Source: UBA6168 sp964423205 (GTDB lineage Bacteria > Bacteroidota > Bacteroidia > Chitinophagales > Saprospiraceae). From it: a stretch of DNA of 64,000 bases. Location: NCBI GenBank assembly GCA_964423205.1, contig CAYRDX010000003.1:60040-124039 (forward strand), written 5' to 3'. The translations under genes and the position numbers were made by a program. The stretch's first letter is position 1; every line of letters starts with the position of its first letter. The notes beneath the pieces are model-generated. The model was not told where the DNA came from and did not search any database. It saw nothing but the letters and a program-made list of their open reading frames with translations. Shown here piece after piece: positions 16,369-24,191 of the stretch.

Positions 16369-17400
16369 ATGACATACAACAACATCCTGGAGACGATAGG
16401 GCGAACGCCGCTTATTCGTTTAAACCAAATCACAAAAGGCCTCCCCACCACAGTTTTTGCAAAATGTGAACAATTCAACCCTGGGCATTCCGCCAAGGAC
16501 AGAATTGCCATTCACATGATTGAAAATGCAGAGGCTAATGGAGCATTGAAACCGGGTGGCACACTTATCGAAGCCACCAGTGGCAATACTGGTTTCAGCC
16601 TTGCCATGGTTGCAGCCATTAAAGGTTACAAGTGTGTCCTTACAGTGACCAGCAAGGTTTCTCAGGAAAAAATCGATATGCTCGAGGCCATGGGTGCAGA
16701 GGTTATTGTTTGCCCAAAAGAGGCAAAACCTGATGACCCACGTTCCTATTACATGATGGCTGAAAGGCTGGCTAAAGAGATTCCCAATTCTTTTTACGTT
16801 AATCAGAATTACGATACTGAAAACTCCAAAGCACATTACCTCACTACTGGTCCTGAAATTTGGGAGCAGACAGAGGGTCGTATTACCTGCTTGATTGCGA
16901 GTGCAGGTACGGGTGGCACTCTATCCGGAACAGCACGTTACCTTAAAGAGAAAAATCCCGAAATCAAGATAATTGCTGTTGACGCTTATGGTTCGGCACT
17001 TAAGAAATACCACGAGACCGGTATCTATGATGAAAATGAAATCTATTCCTATCACATTGAAGGGACAGGTAAAAACATCATTCCCGACAATGTGTCATTT
17101 GATTTGATTGACAAGTTCGTAAAGGTTACCGACAAAGACAGTGCAATCAGAACCAGAGAACTGGCCCTGATGGAAGGCATAATGGCAGGATATTCAAGTG
17201 GAGCTGGAGTGCAGGCGCTTTACCAGATTGCCGATGAACTAGGCGCCCATGATGTGGTAGTATTGATTTTCCCCGATCATGGCAGCAAATACCTCGGTAA
17301 AGTCTTTAACGACGAATGGATGAGGAAGCAAGGCTACTTACCAAAACTGGAAGAAGCGGAAGTTACTGCACCCAAAGCATCCATGAGTCTATCCCTCTAA
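16369..17400 (+). CDS. PLP-dependent cysteine synthase / cystathionine beta-synthase-like enzyme
   Basis: A 343-residue fold type II PLP enzyme. The PLP lysine is Lys43 in NPGHSAKDRIA; the substrate loop is EATSGNTGFSLA and the phosphate-binding glycine loop is SAGTGGTLSGTA. The middle region (SKVSQEKIDMLEAMGAEV ... AERLAKEIPNSFYVNQ ... AHYLTTGPEIWEQ) is closer to the catalytic core of cystathionine beta-synthase than to CysK, but the C-terminal pair of CBS regulatory domains is absent. It condenses O-acetylserine or serine with sulfide or homocysteine; which one cannot be settled from sequence. It is followed by a good terminator and stands alone. Confidence 0.88.
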   Translation: MTYNNILETIGRTPLIRLNQITKGLPTTVFAKCEQFNPGHSAKDRIAIHMIENAEANGALKPGGTLIEATSGNTGFSLAMVAAIKGYKCVLTVTSKVSQEKIDMLEAMGAEVIVCPKEAKPDDPRSYYMMAERLAKEIPNSFYVNQNYDTENSKAHYLTTGPEIWEQTEGRITCLIASAGTGGTLSGTARYLKEKNPEIKIIAVDAYGSALKKYHETGIYDENEIYSYHIEGTGKNIIPDNVSFDLIDKFVKVTDKDSAIRTRELALMEGIMAGYSSGAGVQALYQIADELGAHDVVVLIFPDHGSKYLGKVFNDEWMRKQGYLPKLEEAEVTAPKASMSLSL

Positions 17401-17423
17401 ACCTTTCGCAGAAGTCAAAAATA

Positions 17424-17457
17424 GCCCGGTTGGTTTTCAATCAACTGGGCATTTTTA
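17424..17457 (+). terminator. Rho-independent-type terminator after the CBS-like gene
   Basis: GCCCGGTTG (17424-17432) pairs with CAACTGGGC (17442-17450) with one G-U, followed by ATTTTTATT. Confidence 0.75.
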
Positions 17458-17773
17458 TTGAATAAAACTCTATCGGAAACCTAATAGATTGTTTTTTCAG
17501 ACTTTGATAAAACAAATTTTACGCGCATTTTTCTTTTAAAAATCTGTTTATCAGCCAGTAAAGTAAACAAAGAACCTCAATTTAGCGTTCCAGTCTTGAC
17601 ACGCGCGCATTTTAGGCTTAAATTGCGCCACGTTTGCAAACTGAAAATTTTCTTTTAATAATCCTTCTTCACATTTGAAGCTTTCCCATCGAACAATCCG
17701 AAGCCGATTGAACATTTTCTTTAAAACATAAAGTGAGAGAACTTACCAACACAGGTAAAAAGAGGAATAAAGC
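17458..17773. other. Gene-free stretch upstream of the RsbW-like gene
   Basis: No gene, strong hairpin or repeat was recognised. The last bases before the ATG contain AGAGGAATAAAGC, one of the few Shine-Dalgarno-like sequences in the window. Confidence 0.5.
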
Positions 17774-18160
17774 ATGTTAAAACTTACTTCTAAGCATGGG
17801 AGTGTCTCAAAGGTTGAGCCTTTCGTTGATGAGCTGGTTTCAAAGTTCAATTTAGACCCAGAGAGGAAAAGCGATATTTTAGTTAGTCTCACCGAAGCTG
17901 TGACTAACGCTATTATTCACGGTAACTGTGAAAACGAAACCAAAACAGTTGAAGTTAACTCAAAGAAAGACAAAAACTGTCTTACTCTTCAAGTTACTGA
18001 CGAAGGAGGCGGTTTTGATTATCAGAACCTTCCAGACCCAACTGCACCGGAAAATATTTGTGAATGCGGAGGGCGAGGAGTATTTCTTATGAAACAGCTT
18101 TCGGATAATCTGATTTTCCACAACAACGGCCGCACCGTTGAAATGCGTTTTAAAATCTAA
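17774..18160 (+). CDS. RsbW-like ATP-binding serine kinase / anti-sigma factor
   Basis: A 128-residue GHKL ATPase. N-box SLTEAVTNAIIHGN (about 36-49), G1 box DEGGGFD and G2 region GGRGVFLMKQLSD are all present, matching the RsbW/SpoIIAB histidine-kinase-like ATPases that bind a sigma factor or phosphorylate an STAS antagonist. No STAS, PP2C or sigma-B-type gene is adjacent, so its partner is elsewhere. The next gene, ybeY, starts 39 bp downstream and may be co-transcribed, an arrangement I believe is common in Bacteroidota. Confidence 0.85.
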   Translation: MLKLTSKHGSVSKVEPFVDELVSKFNLDPERKSDILVSLTEAVTNAIIHGNCENETKTVEVNSKKDKNCLTLQVTDEGGGFDYQNLPDPTAPENICECGGRGVFLMKQLSDNLIFHNNGRTVEMRFKI

Positions 18161-18199
18161 ACAGTTTTACAGGAACAATACTCTACCCAATTTTTTACA

Positions 18200-18652
18200 A
18201 TGCCGGACTTCCCGCAAGAAGCTAAAAGCGAAAGTGGTATTTTTTTCTTCCCGGAGGACATAGATTTCAAACTGGATGAAGAAAAAGTCACGGCAAAATG
18301 GTTGCAGAAAATAATTGAGCAGGAAGGACATCAACTCCTCCTGCTCAATTTTATTTTTTGCAGCGACGAATACTTGCTCCAACTGAATCAGGAATACCTG
18401 AACCACGACACACTCACCGACATTATTACCTTCCCCTATAACTCTCCTCCCCTCATCGAGGGTGATATTTTTATCAGTGTTGAAAGAGTGGAAGAAAATG
18501 CAGGTCTTTATAAAACAAGTATTCGTGAGGAACTCGACCGGGTTATGGCGCATGGCGTCCTACACCTGTGTGGTTATGGCGACAAAACTCCTGATGAAGA
18601 AAAGAAAATGCGTTTAAAAGAAGACGAAGCACTGGCTCTTAGGAACAAGTAA
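18200..18652 (+). CDS. ybeY: Endoribonuclease YbeY (rRNA maturation factor)
   Basis: A 150-residue UPF0054 protein acting in 16S rRNA 3' maturation. The metal site is MAHGVLHLCGYGDKTPDEEKKM: the first two histidines of the HGxLHLxGYDH motif are present, but the third ligand position reads Gly-Asp instead of Asp-His. As far as I recall this change is usual in Bacteroidota YbeY, so it is not a sign of decay. The stop codon lies inside the left end of a dispersed repeat. Confidence 0.9.
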   Translation: MPDFPQEAKSESGIFFFPEDIDFKLDEEKVTAKWLQKIIEQEGHQLLLLNFIFCSDEYLLQLNQEYLNHDTLTDIITFPYNSPPLIEGDIFISVERVEENAGLYKTSIREELDRVMAHGVLHLCGYGDKTPDEEKKMRLKEDEALALRNK

Positions 18653-18770
18653 AAAGTAAAAAGGCAACCCCGAAGCCCGAAGGGCTAAAGGGGCAAAAAG
18701 GCAAAAGTTTTCCAACTGATTTTCAATTGGTTAAGCAAACAATTTGGCTATTTTATTTTTGACTAATTAC
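18649..18770 (-). repeat. Dispersed intergenic repeat, copy B
   Basis: Reverse orientation relative to copy A. It begins at the ybeY stop codon with AAAAAGTAAAAAGGCAA, contains the internal hairpin AGCCCGAAGGGCT flanked by CCCCG/GGGGC, then TTTTCCAACTGATTTTCAAT, and ends ATTTTTGACTAATTA. It occupies nearly half of the gap before the next gene. Confidence 0.88.
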
Positions 18771-18930
18771 TTAGAGCTGTTTGAAAAGTTGTACTCAAAA
18801 CAACATCCGGAAACAGCTTATTTTCAATTTTTCTTAAAGCAAAAAGTATTTCCTTTAACATTGAACATATTTTTGCTGATCAAGTAAACATATAGACACC
18901 AATCTGTAACTCTCATACAAAACACCCTAT

Positions 18931-20622
18931 ATGTCCAAATCCTCTAACCGGTCGAGAGCCCAGCAATCAAGAGCAGCCATACAGCAGTTGTATATTTCTA
19001 TGCGCCACCTTTTCATCCGTGGCGGATACAAACCACTGGGTGTAAGTGGTGAGGGCATGATAGAAGCTCTGATGGTGCTCAGACCGGAGATATACGGTTC
19101 CATTGCTGACCCGGAGCGAGTTGAACTGGAAGGTTTGCTCTACATTTTCCAGAGACTTCCTCAGGGGATTGAAGAGTGCAGATACATCAGACTTATAGCA
19201 AAGGAAGGTTTTGAACGGTCAGATTTTGAAACAATTCTGCCGGCAAAAAGGAGAAGAAACTGTTACCGAATTGATGAAGAACAAATGTTCATAGAACTGA
19301 CTAATGGCAGAGGTGACATTTACGACATTCTGACCCATCTGACCTTCTTATACATTGAGGCAGAAAAAATACGCCGCAACACCCTCGACAGCAAGGGACG
19401 CAAAAGAAGAGACTGGCTGAACCTCGAAAAAATTATCAAACTGGAAGAACATGGAGAAGAATTTGACTATCAGGTCGCTACGACCTACCTGAGCACTCTC
19501 ATCGGAAGGACATTTGATGAAACATGGCACGCTGTAAAGAAGTTTGAAGAGGCGTCGAAAGTAAACAGCCTTTTTCACATAGCCTATTGGATGGGCAAGC
19601 TGGCTATTGAGGAATTTCAAGACCGAAATGACCGTGAGATCAGTTTTTCCGCAGCACTTCGGGAGAAAATCGGTCACCATGTTTATGGGGAAATGTGGGC
19701 AAAGGCCATTAAATCATTCCTGGAAAAGAATAATTGGATGGGCCGGCCCATCCACATTATTAGTTCCAATCCGCATAGCGTAATGAACTGTCTTTATGCT
19801 AAAGCCGCACTGTATAAGAACAAGAAATCACCGGACCTTGAAAAAATAGCACTCGAACTCAGTCTGGAGCAAAATGGGGAATTCAGGACACAGGTATTTG
19901 ATTACGCCAGTGCACACGGCATGCATCAACTGGATGATACCAGTGGCACGAATATCCTCGTACAGGTATTTGACACCGCAAAAATTGATGTGCAAAGCCT
20001 CCCTGCTGAGATTTCATGGGATGCTGCATACATTTCAGAAAAAAAGCCCATCATTCTGGTTATGGATTATGCCTTTGGTGAACAGGCTTTTGAAGTGATG
20101 GATGAACTGTTAAAACCTTTCGAATCGCCGGAAAGGAGAATTCCTTTAAAGATTGAATCTATTTCCATTATGGGTAAAGCTGGTATTCTCGAGGGTGATA
20201 AAGGTGACATTATGGTGCCGACCAGCCATGTATTTGAAGGCACTGCTGACAACTATCCTTTTAAAAATGATTTCAGAAAAGAAGATTTTGAAGGTAAAGG
20301 ACTTCAGGTTTTTGAAGGTACCATGATAACAGTATTAGGCACTTCCCTTCAAAACAAGGACATTCTTCGCTACTTCCTCAGGTCTTCATGGAAAGCCGTA
20401 GGCCTGGAGATGGAAGGCGCACATTACCAAAAGGCCATCCAGGCTGCATCACAAATCCGGAAGAGTATTAATGAAAATGTAGTGATACGCTATGCCTATT
20501 ACGCTTCTGATAATCCATTGCACAGCGGCCACACATTGGCATCCGGAAGTCTTGGTGAAGAGGGAGTTAAACCCACCTACCTCATAACGGCAAATATTTT
20601 AAATAAAATTGGTACACCTTAA
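18931..20622 (+). CDS. Bacteroidota conserved protein (DUF6909-like) with nucleoside-phosphorylase-like C-terminus
   Basis: A 563-residue protein without signal peptide or membrane segment. I believe it belongs to a conserved Bacteroidota family catalogued as DUF6909. The N-terminal half is helical and charged. The C-terminal half resembles the PNP/UDP phosphorylase fold (as in AMP nucleosidase): a glycine-rich strand with GKAGILEGDKGDIMVP (about 412-427), then VGLEMEGAHYQKAI (about 491-504), close to the ribose-binding MEG/MEsA motif, and a terminal YYASDNPLHSGHTLASG comparable to the catalytic SDxP loop. The function is unknown; a purine nucleoside or nucleotide ligand is inferred. It is flanked by a dispersed repeat and a divergent intergenic region, so no operon helps. 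Confidence 0.65.
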   Translation: MSKSSNRSRAQQSRAAIQQLYISMRHLFIRGGYKPLGVSGEGMIEALMVLRPEIYGSIADPERVELEGLLYIFQRLPQGIEECRYIRLIAKEGFERSDFETILPAKRRRNCYRIDEEQMFIELTNGRGDIYDILTHLTFLYIEAEKIRRNTLDSKGRKRRDWLNLEKIIKLEEHGEEFDYQVATTYLSTLIGRTFDETWHAVKKFEEASKVNSLFHIAYWMGKLAIEEFQDRNDREISFSAALREKIGHHVYGEMWAKAIKSFLEKNNWMGRPIHIISSNPHSVMNCLYAKAALYKNKKSPDLEKIALELSLEQNGEFRTQVFDYASAHGMHQLDDTSGTNILVQVFDTAKIDVQSLPAEISWDAAYISEKKPIILVMDYAFGEQAFEVMDELLKPFESPERRIPLKIESISIMGKAGILEGDKGDIMVPTSHVFEGTADNYPFKNDFRKEDFEGKGLQVFEGTMITVLGTSLQNKDILRYFLRSSWKAVGLEMEGAHYQKAIQAASQIRKSINENVVIRYAYYASDNPLHSGHTLASGSLGEEGVKPTYLITANILNKIGTP

Positions 20623-20792
20623 GAAAATTCTGCGATTAATTTCATTCCTAATTACTTATTTCTAAATTAGCCCGCTTTTACTGACTTTGAGTTTGTCGTG
20701 ATTTGAGTTGTTGAGTTGATATTTTCCAACAATCCCGTTATAAATGATTGCGGGTGAGGCAGTGTTTCTGAAATTCACAAACCTTTTCCTTT

Positions 20793-20800
20793 TATTTTTG
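20793..20800 (+). promoter_or_regulatory. Candidate -7 box upstream of the YqaE-like gene
   Basis: TATTTTTG, exact TAnnTTTG, 15 bp before the ATG at 20816; this supports the downstream ATG rather than the one at 20744. Confidence 0.45.
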
Positions 20801-20815
20801 ACAAAATCTATCATT

Positions 20816-21271
20816 ATGAAAAGAATCTTCACGTTACTACTTCTCACACTTATTTACCTGAACAGCAATGCTGCTTCCATGAAAAGCAGCTGGACACAGG
20901 AGTTTGATGAGCATCCCGAGATTAAAGCACTTACTCCCGAAATGGTACAAATGGGTCTTGATGACTTCCTTGCACTTACTCCCAAAAAGTACAAAGAACT
21001 TACTGGGCAGAAGCTAGGACTGAAGAAAACCCTTGAACTGAAAGCCGCTCAGAAGATCATCAAAAAGCAAATGAAGTCTGATCCGGAATTTTCCAAAGGA
21101 CTTTATATCCTTTTAGCAATTCTTGGTCTGGCCTGGATAGCAATGGGAGTTATGGACAACTGGGAAGGAAGCACCTGGATTGTCAATTTGATTTTGGTAG
21201 TGCTTTGCTGGTTACCAGGACTCATTCATGCTTTTGTGAAAATGAAAGACTACTACGGTGGTTCCAACTAA
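20816..21271 (+). CDS. Signal-peptide protein with YqaE/Pmp3-like C-terminal membrane domain
   Basis: A 151-residue protein from ATG at 20816 (MKRIFTLLLLTLIYLNSNA signal). An upstream in-frame ATG at 20744 would bury the signal sequence and is less likely. The middle is a charged helical region (LTGQKLGLKKTLELKAAQK). Residues about 97-148 form two membrane helices: GLYILLAILGLAWIAM and the diagnostic NLILVVLCWLPGLIHAF, which matches the YqaE/Pmp3 (UPF0057) motif NLLLTLLGWIPGIIHA. Bacteroidota carry this combination as a periplasm-inserted extension. The role is unknown; relatives affect membrane potential and stress. A strong terminator follows. Confidence 0.78.
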   Translation: MKRIFTLLLLTLIYLNSNAASMKSSWTQEFDEHPEIKALTPEMVQMGLDDFLALTPKKYKELTGQKLGLKKTLELKAAQKIIKKQMKSDPEFSKGLYILLAILGLAWIAMGVMDNWEGSTWIVNLILVVLCWLPGLIHAFVKMKDYYGGSN

Positions 21272-21337
21272 GGTACTCTAACAAACATTCACCTTGAATG
21301 TCTGGACTGATGTTGATTTTGTCAGCGTCAGTCAAAC

Positions 21338-21372
21338 GTAACGCACCTGCATTTTCCGGGTGCGTTACTTAA
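21338..21372 (+). terminator. Terminator after the YqaE-like gene
   Basis: Perfect 10-bp stem GTAACGCACC (21338-21347) / GGTGCGTTAC (21359-21368), followed by TTAATTAT. Confidence 0.7.
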
Positions 21373-21397
21373 TTATGGCCCACTAACTTTAATTCTT

Positions 21398-21745
21398 ATG
21401 CTGAATTTCAAAAGTCAGACAGTACAATGGGTTTGGTTGATTCTTTTAATTGCAACGCCTATAGTACTTTGGATTTTACCTGCTAACTTTTTTGATGAGA
21501 GTAAAGTCATTTTGTGCCCCTCGCGCTTATTCTTTGATATTGAGTGCTTGGGTTGCGGCATGACGCGGGCAGTCATGCATATACACCATTTTGAGTTTGA
21601 AGATGCGGTTTTCTATAACATTGGAAGCATAGCAATTTATCCTGCATTAATCGGGGTTTGGGGGCTATGGATTTACAAAGCTGGCAGAATACTTTCCCTC
21701 TGGCCTGAAATAAAAAAAATCGCCAAGAAGGAGAAATCATCTTGA
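21398..21745 (+). CDS. DUF2752 family membrane protein
   Basis: A 115-residue protein with about three membrane helices. The family signature is clear: CPSRLFFDIECLGCGMTRAV (about 38-57), i.e. C...C.GCG.TRA, followed by an acidic-aromatic stretch (HHFEFEDAVFYN). Known only as a small conserved membrane family of unknown role. Its 3' end overlaps the 3' end of the convergent Nramp-like gene by 9 bp. Own ATG at 21398 follows the terminator of the previous gene. Confidence 0.85.
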   Translation: MLNFKSQTVQWVWLILLIATPIVLWILPANFFDESKVILCPSRLFFDIECLGCGMTRAVMHIHHFEFEDAVFYNIGSIAIYPALIGVWGLWIYKAGRILSLWPEIKKIAKKEKSS

Positions 21746-22897
21746 AAGTGCCCCCCACAAATGATACAAACCAAGAGCCGTGACAATAGTCACGACAACC
21801 AACATAACAGCATTCCACCAAAAGTTATTGACAAATCTTTGAGGCAGTAATTTTTTGTCATTAACAGCGAGAAAGAGAAAAACTGCTACAACTGGCAGTA
21901 GAATTCCATTAACCGCCTGTGCCGCAATGATGGCGGGTACGGGTTTGACATTAGAAAGGCCAAAAGCCATTCCAGTCAACAGAACTATACCCCAAACAGT
22001 CCTGAACCGCCAGGACTTTGAACTCCACTCATTTCCACCACCACCAAAAATAGTCTGTCCGGTTATGGCTGCTGCTAATGGGGCAGTTACGGCAGAACTT
22101 GCTCCAGCGGCAAATAGGCCTAAACCAAACAATGAACCTGCCCAGGTCCCAAGTCCTGAACTCAAAGCATTCGAAAGCGCTTTAAAGGAAAAATCTCCGG
22201 AAATCTGAGTCCCTGTCAACAGAATGGCAATCGAAATCAGGCCTCCTATTAAAACTGCCAAAGCTATGCCCCAGCGCATTTCCCCTATGTCCTGCCCTTT
22301 GCTCAATCCACTGGCCAGGAAAAGATTATACGGCACAACGGTTGTTCCTACCAAACCAATGATAATCAGTGCCGACTGGTCGGGAATGGAGGGAACTATG
22401 GAGTGTTGAACAATTTCAGGCGCAGAAGCATCGGTCTGAAAGGCAACTACGATGAATGCAAGCCCCATAAAAAATACAACAGCGGCCAGAATATGGGCTA
22501 TGGTTTTGATATTACCGAACCATAACAAACCTGTCGCTACAGCGCCAAGCGCCAAAACGAAGACATATTGTGGAATATCGCTCAAGAGCATCAAACCGGA
22601 AACGGCACCTAAAATATTGCCGGTTTGATAGGCTGCACAACCAAATGCCACAGCAACAAAAAGAATCTTCTTTAGAATCTCCGCACTGCCACCTCTGTAT
22701 TTTAACCCAATTATTTCACCCAGACTTTTGCCAGATGCTACCGTTATTCTTGCAGCGGCTTCCTGCAGTATCAGAGTGGCGAGAGTTGAAAAGGTGAGGG
22801 CCCAAATAAGGGACAGGCCGAAGCCGGCACCAGCTTTTGAGCAGGTAGTCACCGTTCCGGGACCAATAAAAGCTGCCGGAATTACTGACCAAAGCAT
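21737..22897 (-). CDS. Nramp-related divalent metal transporter, atypical metal-site motifs
   Basis: A 386-residue, about 11-helix protein. Start chosen at ATG 22897, which has AGAGG ten bases upstream; a TTG at 22939 would add 14 basic residues. Overall helix pattern and WALTFSTLATLILQEAAARI are Nramp-like. However, helix 1 reads GPGTVTTCSKAGAG instead of the DPGN motif that binds metal, and helix 6 reads VVPYNLFLASG where canonical Nramps have MPHN with the metal-binding Met. This places it in a divergent Nramp-related clade; Mn/Fe transport should not be assumed. It overlaps the DUF2752 gene tail to tail. Confidence 0.82.
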   Translation of the reverse strand: MLWSVIPAAFIGPGTVTTCSKAGAGFGLSLIWALTFSTLATLILQEAAARITVASGKSLGEIIGLKYRGGSAEILKKILFVAVAFGCAAYQTGNILGAVSGLMLLSDIPQYVFVLALGAVATGLLWFGNIKTIAHILAAVVFFMGLAFIVVAFQTDASAPEIVQHSIVPSIPDQSALIIIGLVGTTVVPYNLFLASGLSKGQDIGEMRWGIALAVLIGGLISIAILLTGTQISGDFSFKALSNALSSGLGTWAGSLFGLGLFAAGASSAVTAPLAAAITGQTIFGGGGNEWSSKSWRFRTVWGIVLLTGMAFGLSNVKPVPAIIAAQAVNGILLPVVAVFLFLAVNDKKLLPQRFVNNFWWNAVMLVVVTIVTALGLYHLWGALSR

Positions 22898-22972
22898 GAG
22901 GCTTAAACCTCTTTTTTTGAGAGAAATAATCTTTGCCAAAAGGTTATCCGTTTAAAAGGTTATCGACTAAAT

Positions 22973-23096
22973 AATGAGTCAAAAATAAAGTAGCCAAATT
23001 GTTTTCTTAGCCACTTGAAAATCAGTTGGAAAACTTTTGCCTTTTTGCCCCTTTAGCCCTTCGGGCTTCGGGGTTGCCTTTTTACTTTTTACTTGT
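22973..23096 (+). repeat. Dispersed intergenic repeat, copy C
   Basis: Same orientation as copy A: AATGAGTCAAAAATAAAGTA at the left, TTGAAAATCAGTTGGAAAAC in the middle, then the GCCCTTCGGGC hairpin shared with copy B, ending CTTTTTACTTTTTACTTG. It fills most of the 306-bp divergent gap between the Nramp-like and esterase genes; promoters must lie at its edges. Confidence 0.88.
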
Positions 23097-23137
23097 CCTA
23101 AATCGTTTTTTGTTTAACAGTCAACCATTCTAACAGC

Positions 23138-23145
23138 TATTTTTG
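23138..23145 (+). promoter_or_regulatory. Candidate -7 box upstream of the esterase gene
   Basis: TATTTTTG, exact TAnnTTTG, 58 bp before the ATG at 23204, just outside repeat copy C. Confidence 0.4.
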
Positions 23146-23203
23146 CAGCACTTTTGAGCTTGATTCGGGGCAACAATTTACTAAGCCCATTCAAAGGAAT
23201 TCC

Positions 23204-23989
23204 ATGGTCGAACAATATTTGCCAAAAATAAAGGTCATAAGTGAGGAGTTTGAGGTGCCCCAACTCGGAAAAAGACGGCGAATTGCTGCCTTGCTACCCC
23301 ATGATTATTTTGAAACGGATAAGCACTATCCCGTGCTTTATTTACAGGATGGTCAAAATCTGTTCGACAACCGCTCTCCTTTCGGCAACTGGCATGTCGA
23401 TCATCACCTTTCCAAAATGGCCACTTTGGGCAAAAATGATATCATTGTCGTGGCTATTGACCACGGTGATAAGGACAGGATCCAGGAATATTCCCCACCT
23501 GAAGTAACCCGATTTGGAGTGAGTTTTGGCAAACAGTACGCAAGATTTCTTACTGAAACCTTGAAACCTTTTGTGGATAAGAATTTCCGGACCCTTCCGG
23601 GACGAAACCATACCGGCATTGGCGGCAGCAGTATGGGGGGCCTGATCAGCATTTATTGCGGATTGATATATCCTGACATTTACAGCAAACTGATGATTTT
23701 TTCACCCTCACTTTGGATAGCACCAAGAATATATTTTCAGGCCATTAACTTTAGTAATGCTTTTGAAACAAAGATTTACCTTTACGCAGGTGGCAAGGAA
23801 GGGGAAAGCATGATTCCAAATATTGAGAGATTGAAGTCCGTCCTGGAAAGACACGGCTACGATGGGAAGAGAATCAAATTTAAAGTTACTATCGATCCGG
23901 AAGGCCAGCACAATGAAGCAAGGTGGGGTATTGAGTTTCCAAAAGCCATCGACTGGCTTTATTACCCAGAACAAGTAAATGCTTTTTAA
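23204..23989 (+). CDS. Esterase D-family alpha/beta hydrolase
   Basis: A 261-residue protein without signal peptide. Nucleophile elbow GGSSMGGLIS (Gly-x-Ser-x-Gly) at about 145-154 and a likely catalytic His in EGQHNEARWG near 242; YPVLYLQDGQNLFD is the usual first-strand signature of the Fes/esterase D family. Substrates of such enzymes range from glycerol or sugar esters to siderophore esters; none can be assigned. It precedes glgA by 202 bp on the same strand, so a link with glycogen or maltodextrin metabolism is possible but is inferred from position only. Confidence 0.85.
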   Translation: MVEQYLPKIKVISEEFEVPQLGKRRRIAALLPHDYFETDKHYPVLYLQDGQNLFDNRSPFGNWHVDHHLSKMATLGKNDIIVVAIDHGDKDRIQEYSPPEVTRFGVSFGKQYARFLTETLKPFVDKNFRTLPGRNHTGIGGSSMGGLISIYCGLIYPDIYSKLMIFSPSLWIAPRIYFQAINFSNAFETKIYLYAGGKEGESMIPNIERLKSVLERHGYDGKRIKFKVTIDPEGQHNEARWGIEFPKAIDWLYYPEQVNAF

Positions 23990-24191
23990 ATGCTATAACC
24001 CTTTGCACTTCTCACCGTTAGAATTAAACATATAGCCGGAATACCAACACTTTCAGTACTTGCTTTTTCGGCATCAGCATAAAACAAAATTTCTGCAAAG
24101 CAAGGAGCGCTCAGTGTAGCAACTAAGGCTTCTGTTTCAGGCTGACGACTATCCGCTCCAGCTTTTGCATTCATCGAGAAGACTTATTTCT

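Noticed and set aside
23986..24174. 62-codon minus-strand frame between the esterase and glgA genes
   Set aside because: It has no recognisable pattern and would be antisense to the glgA leader; composition looks non-coding.
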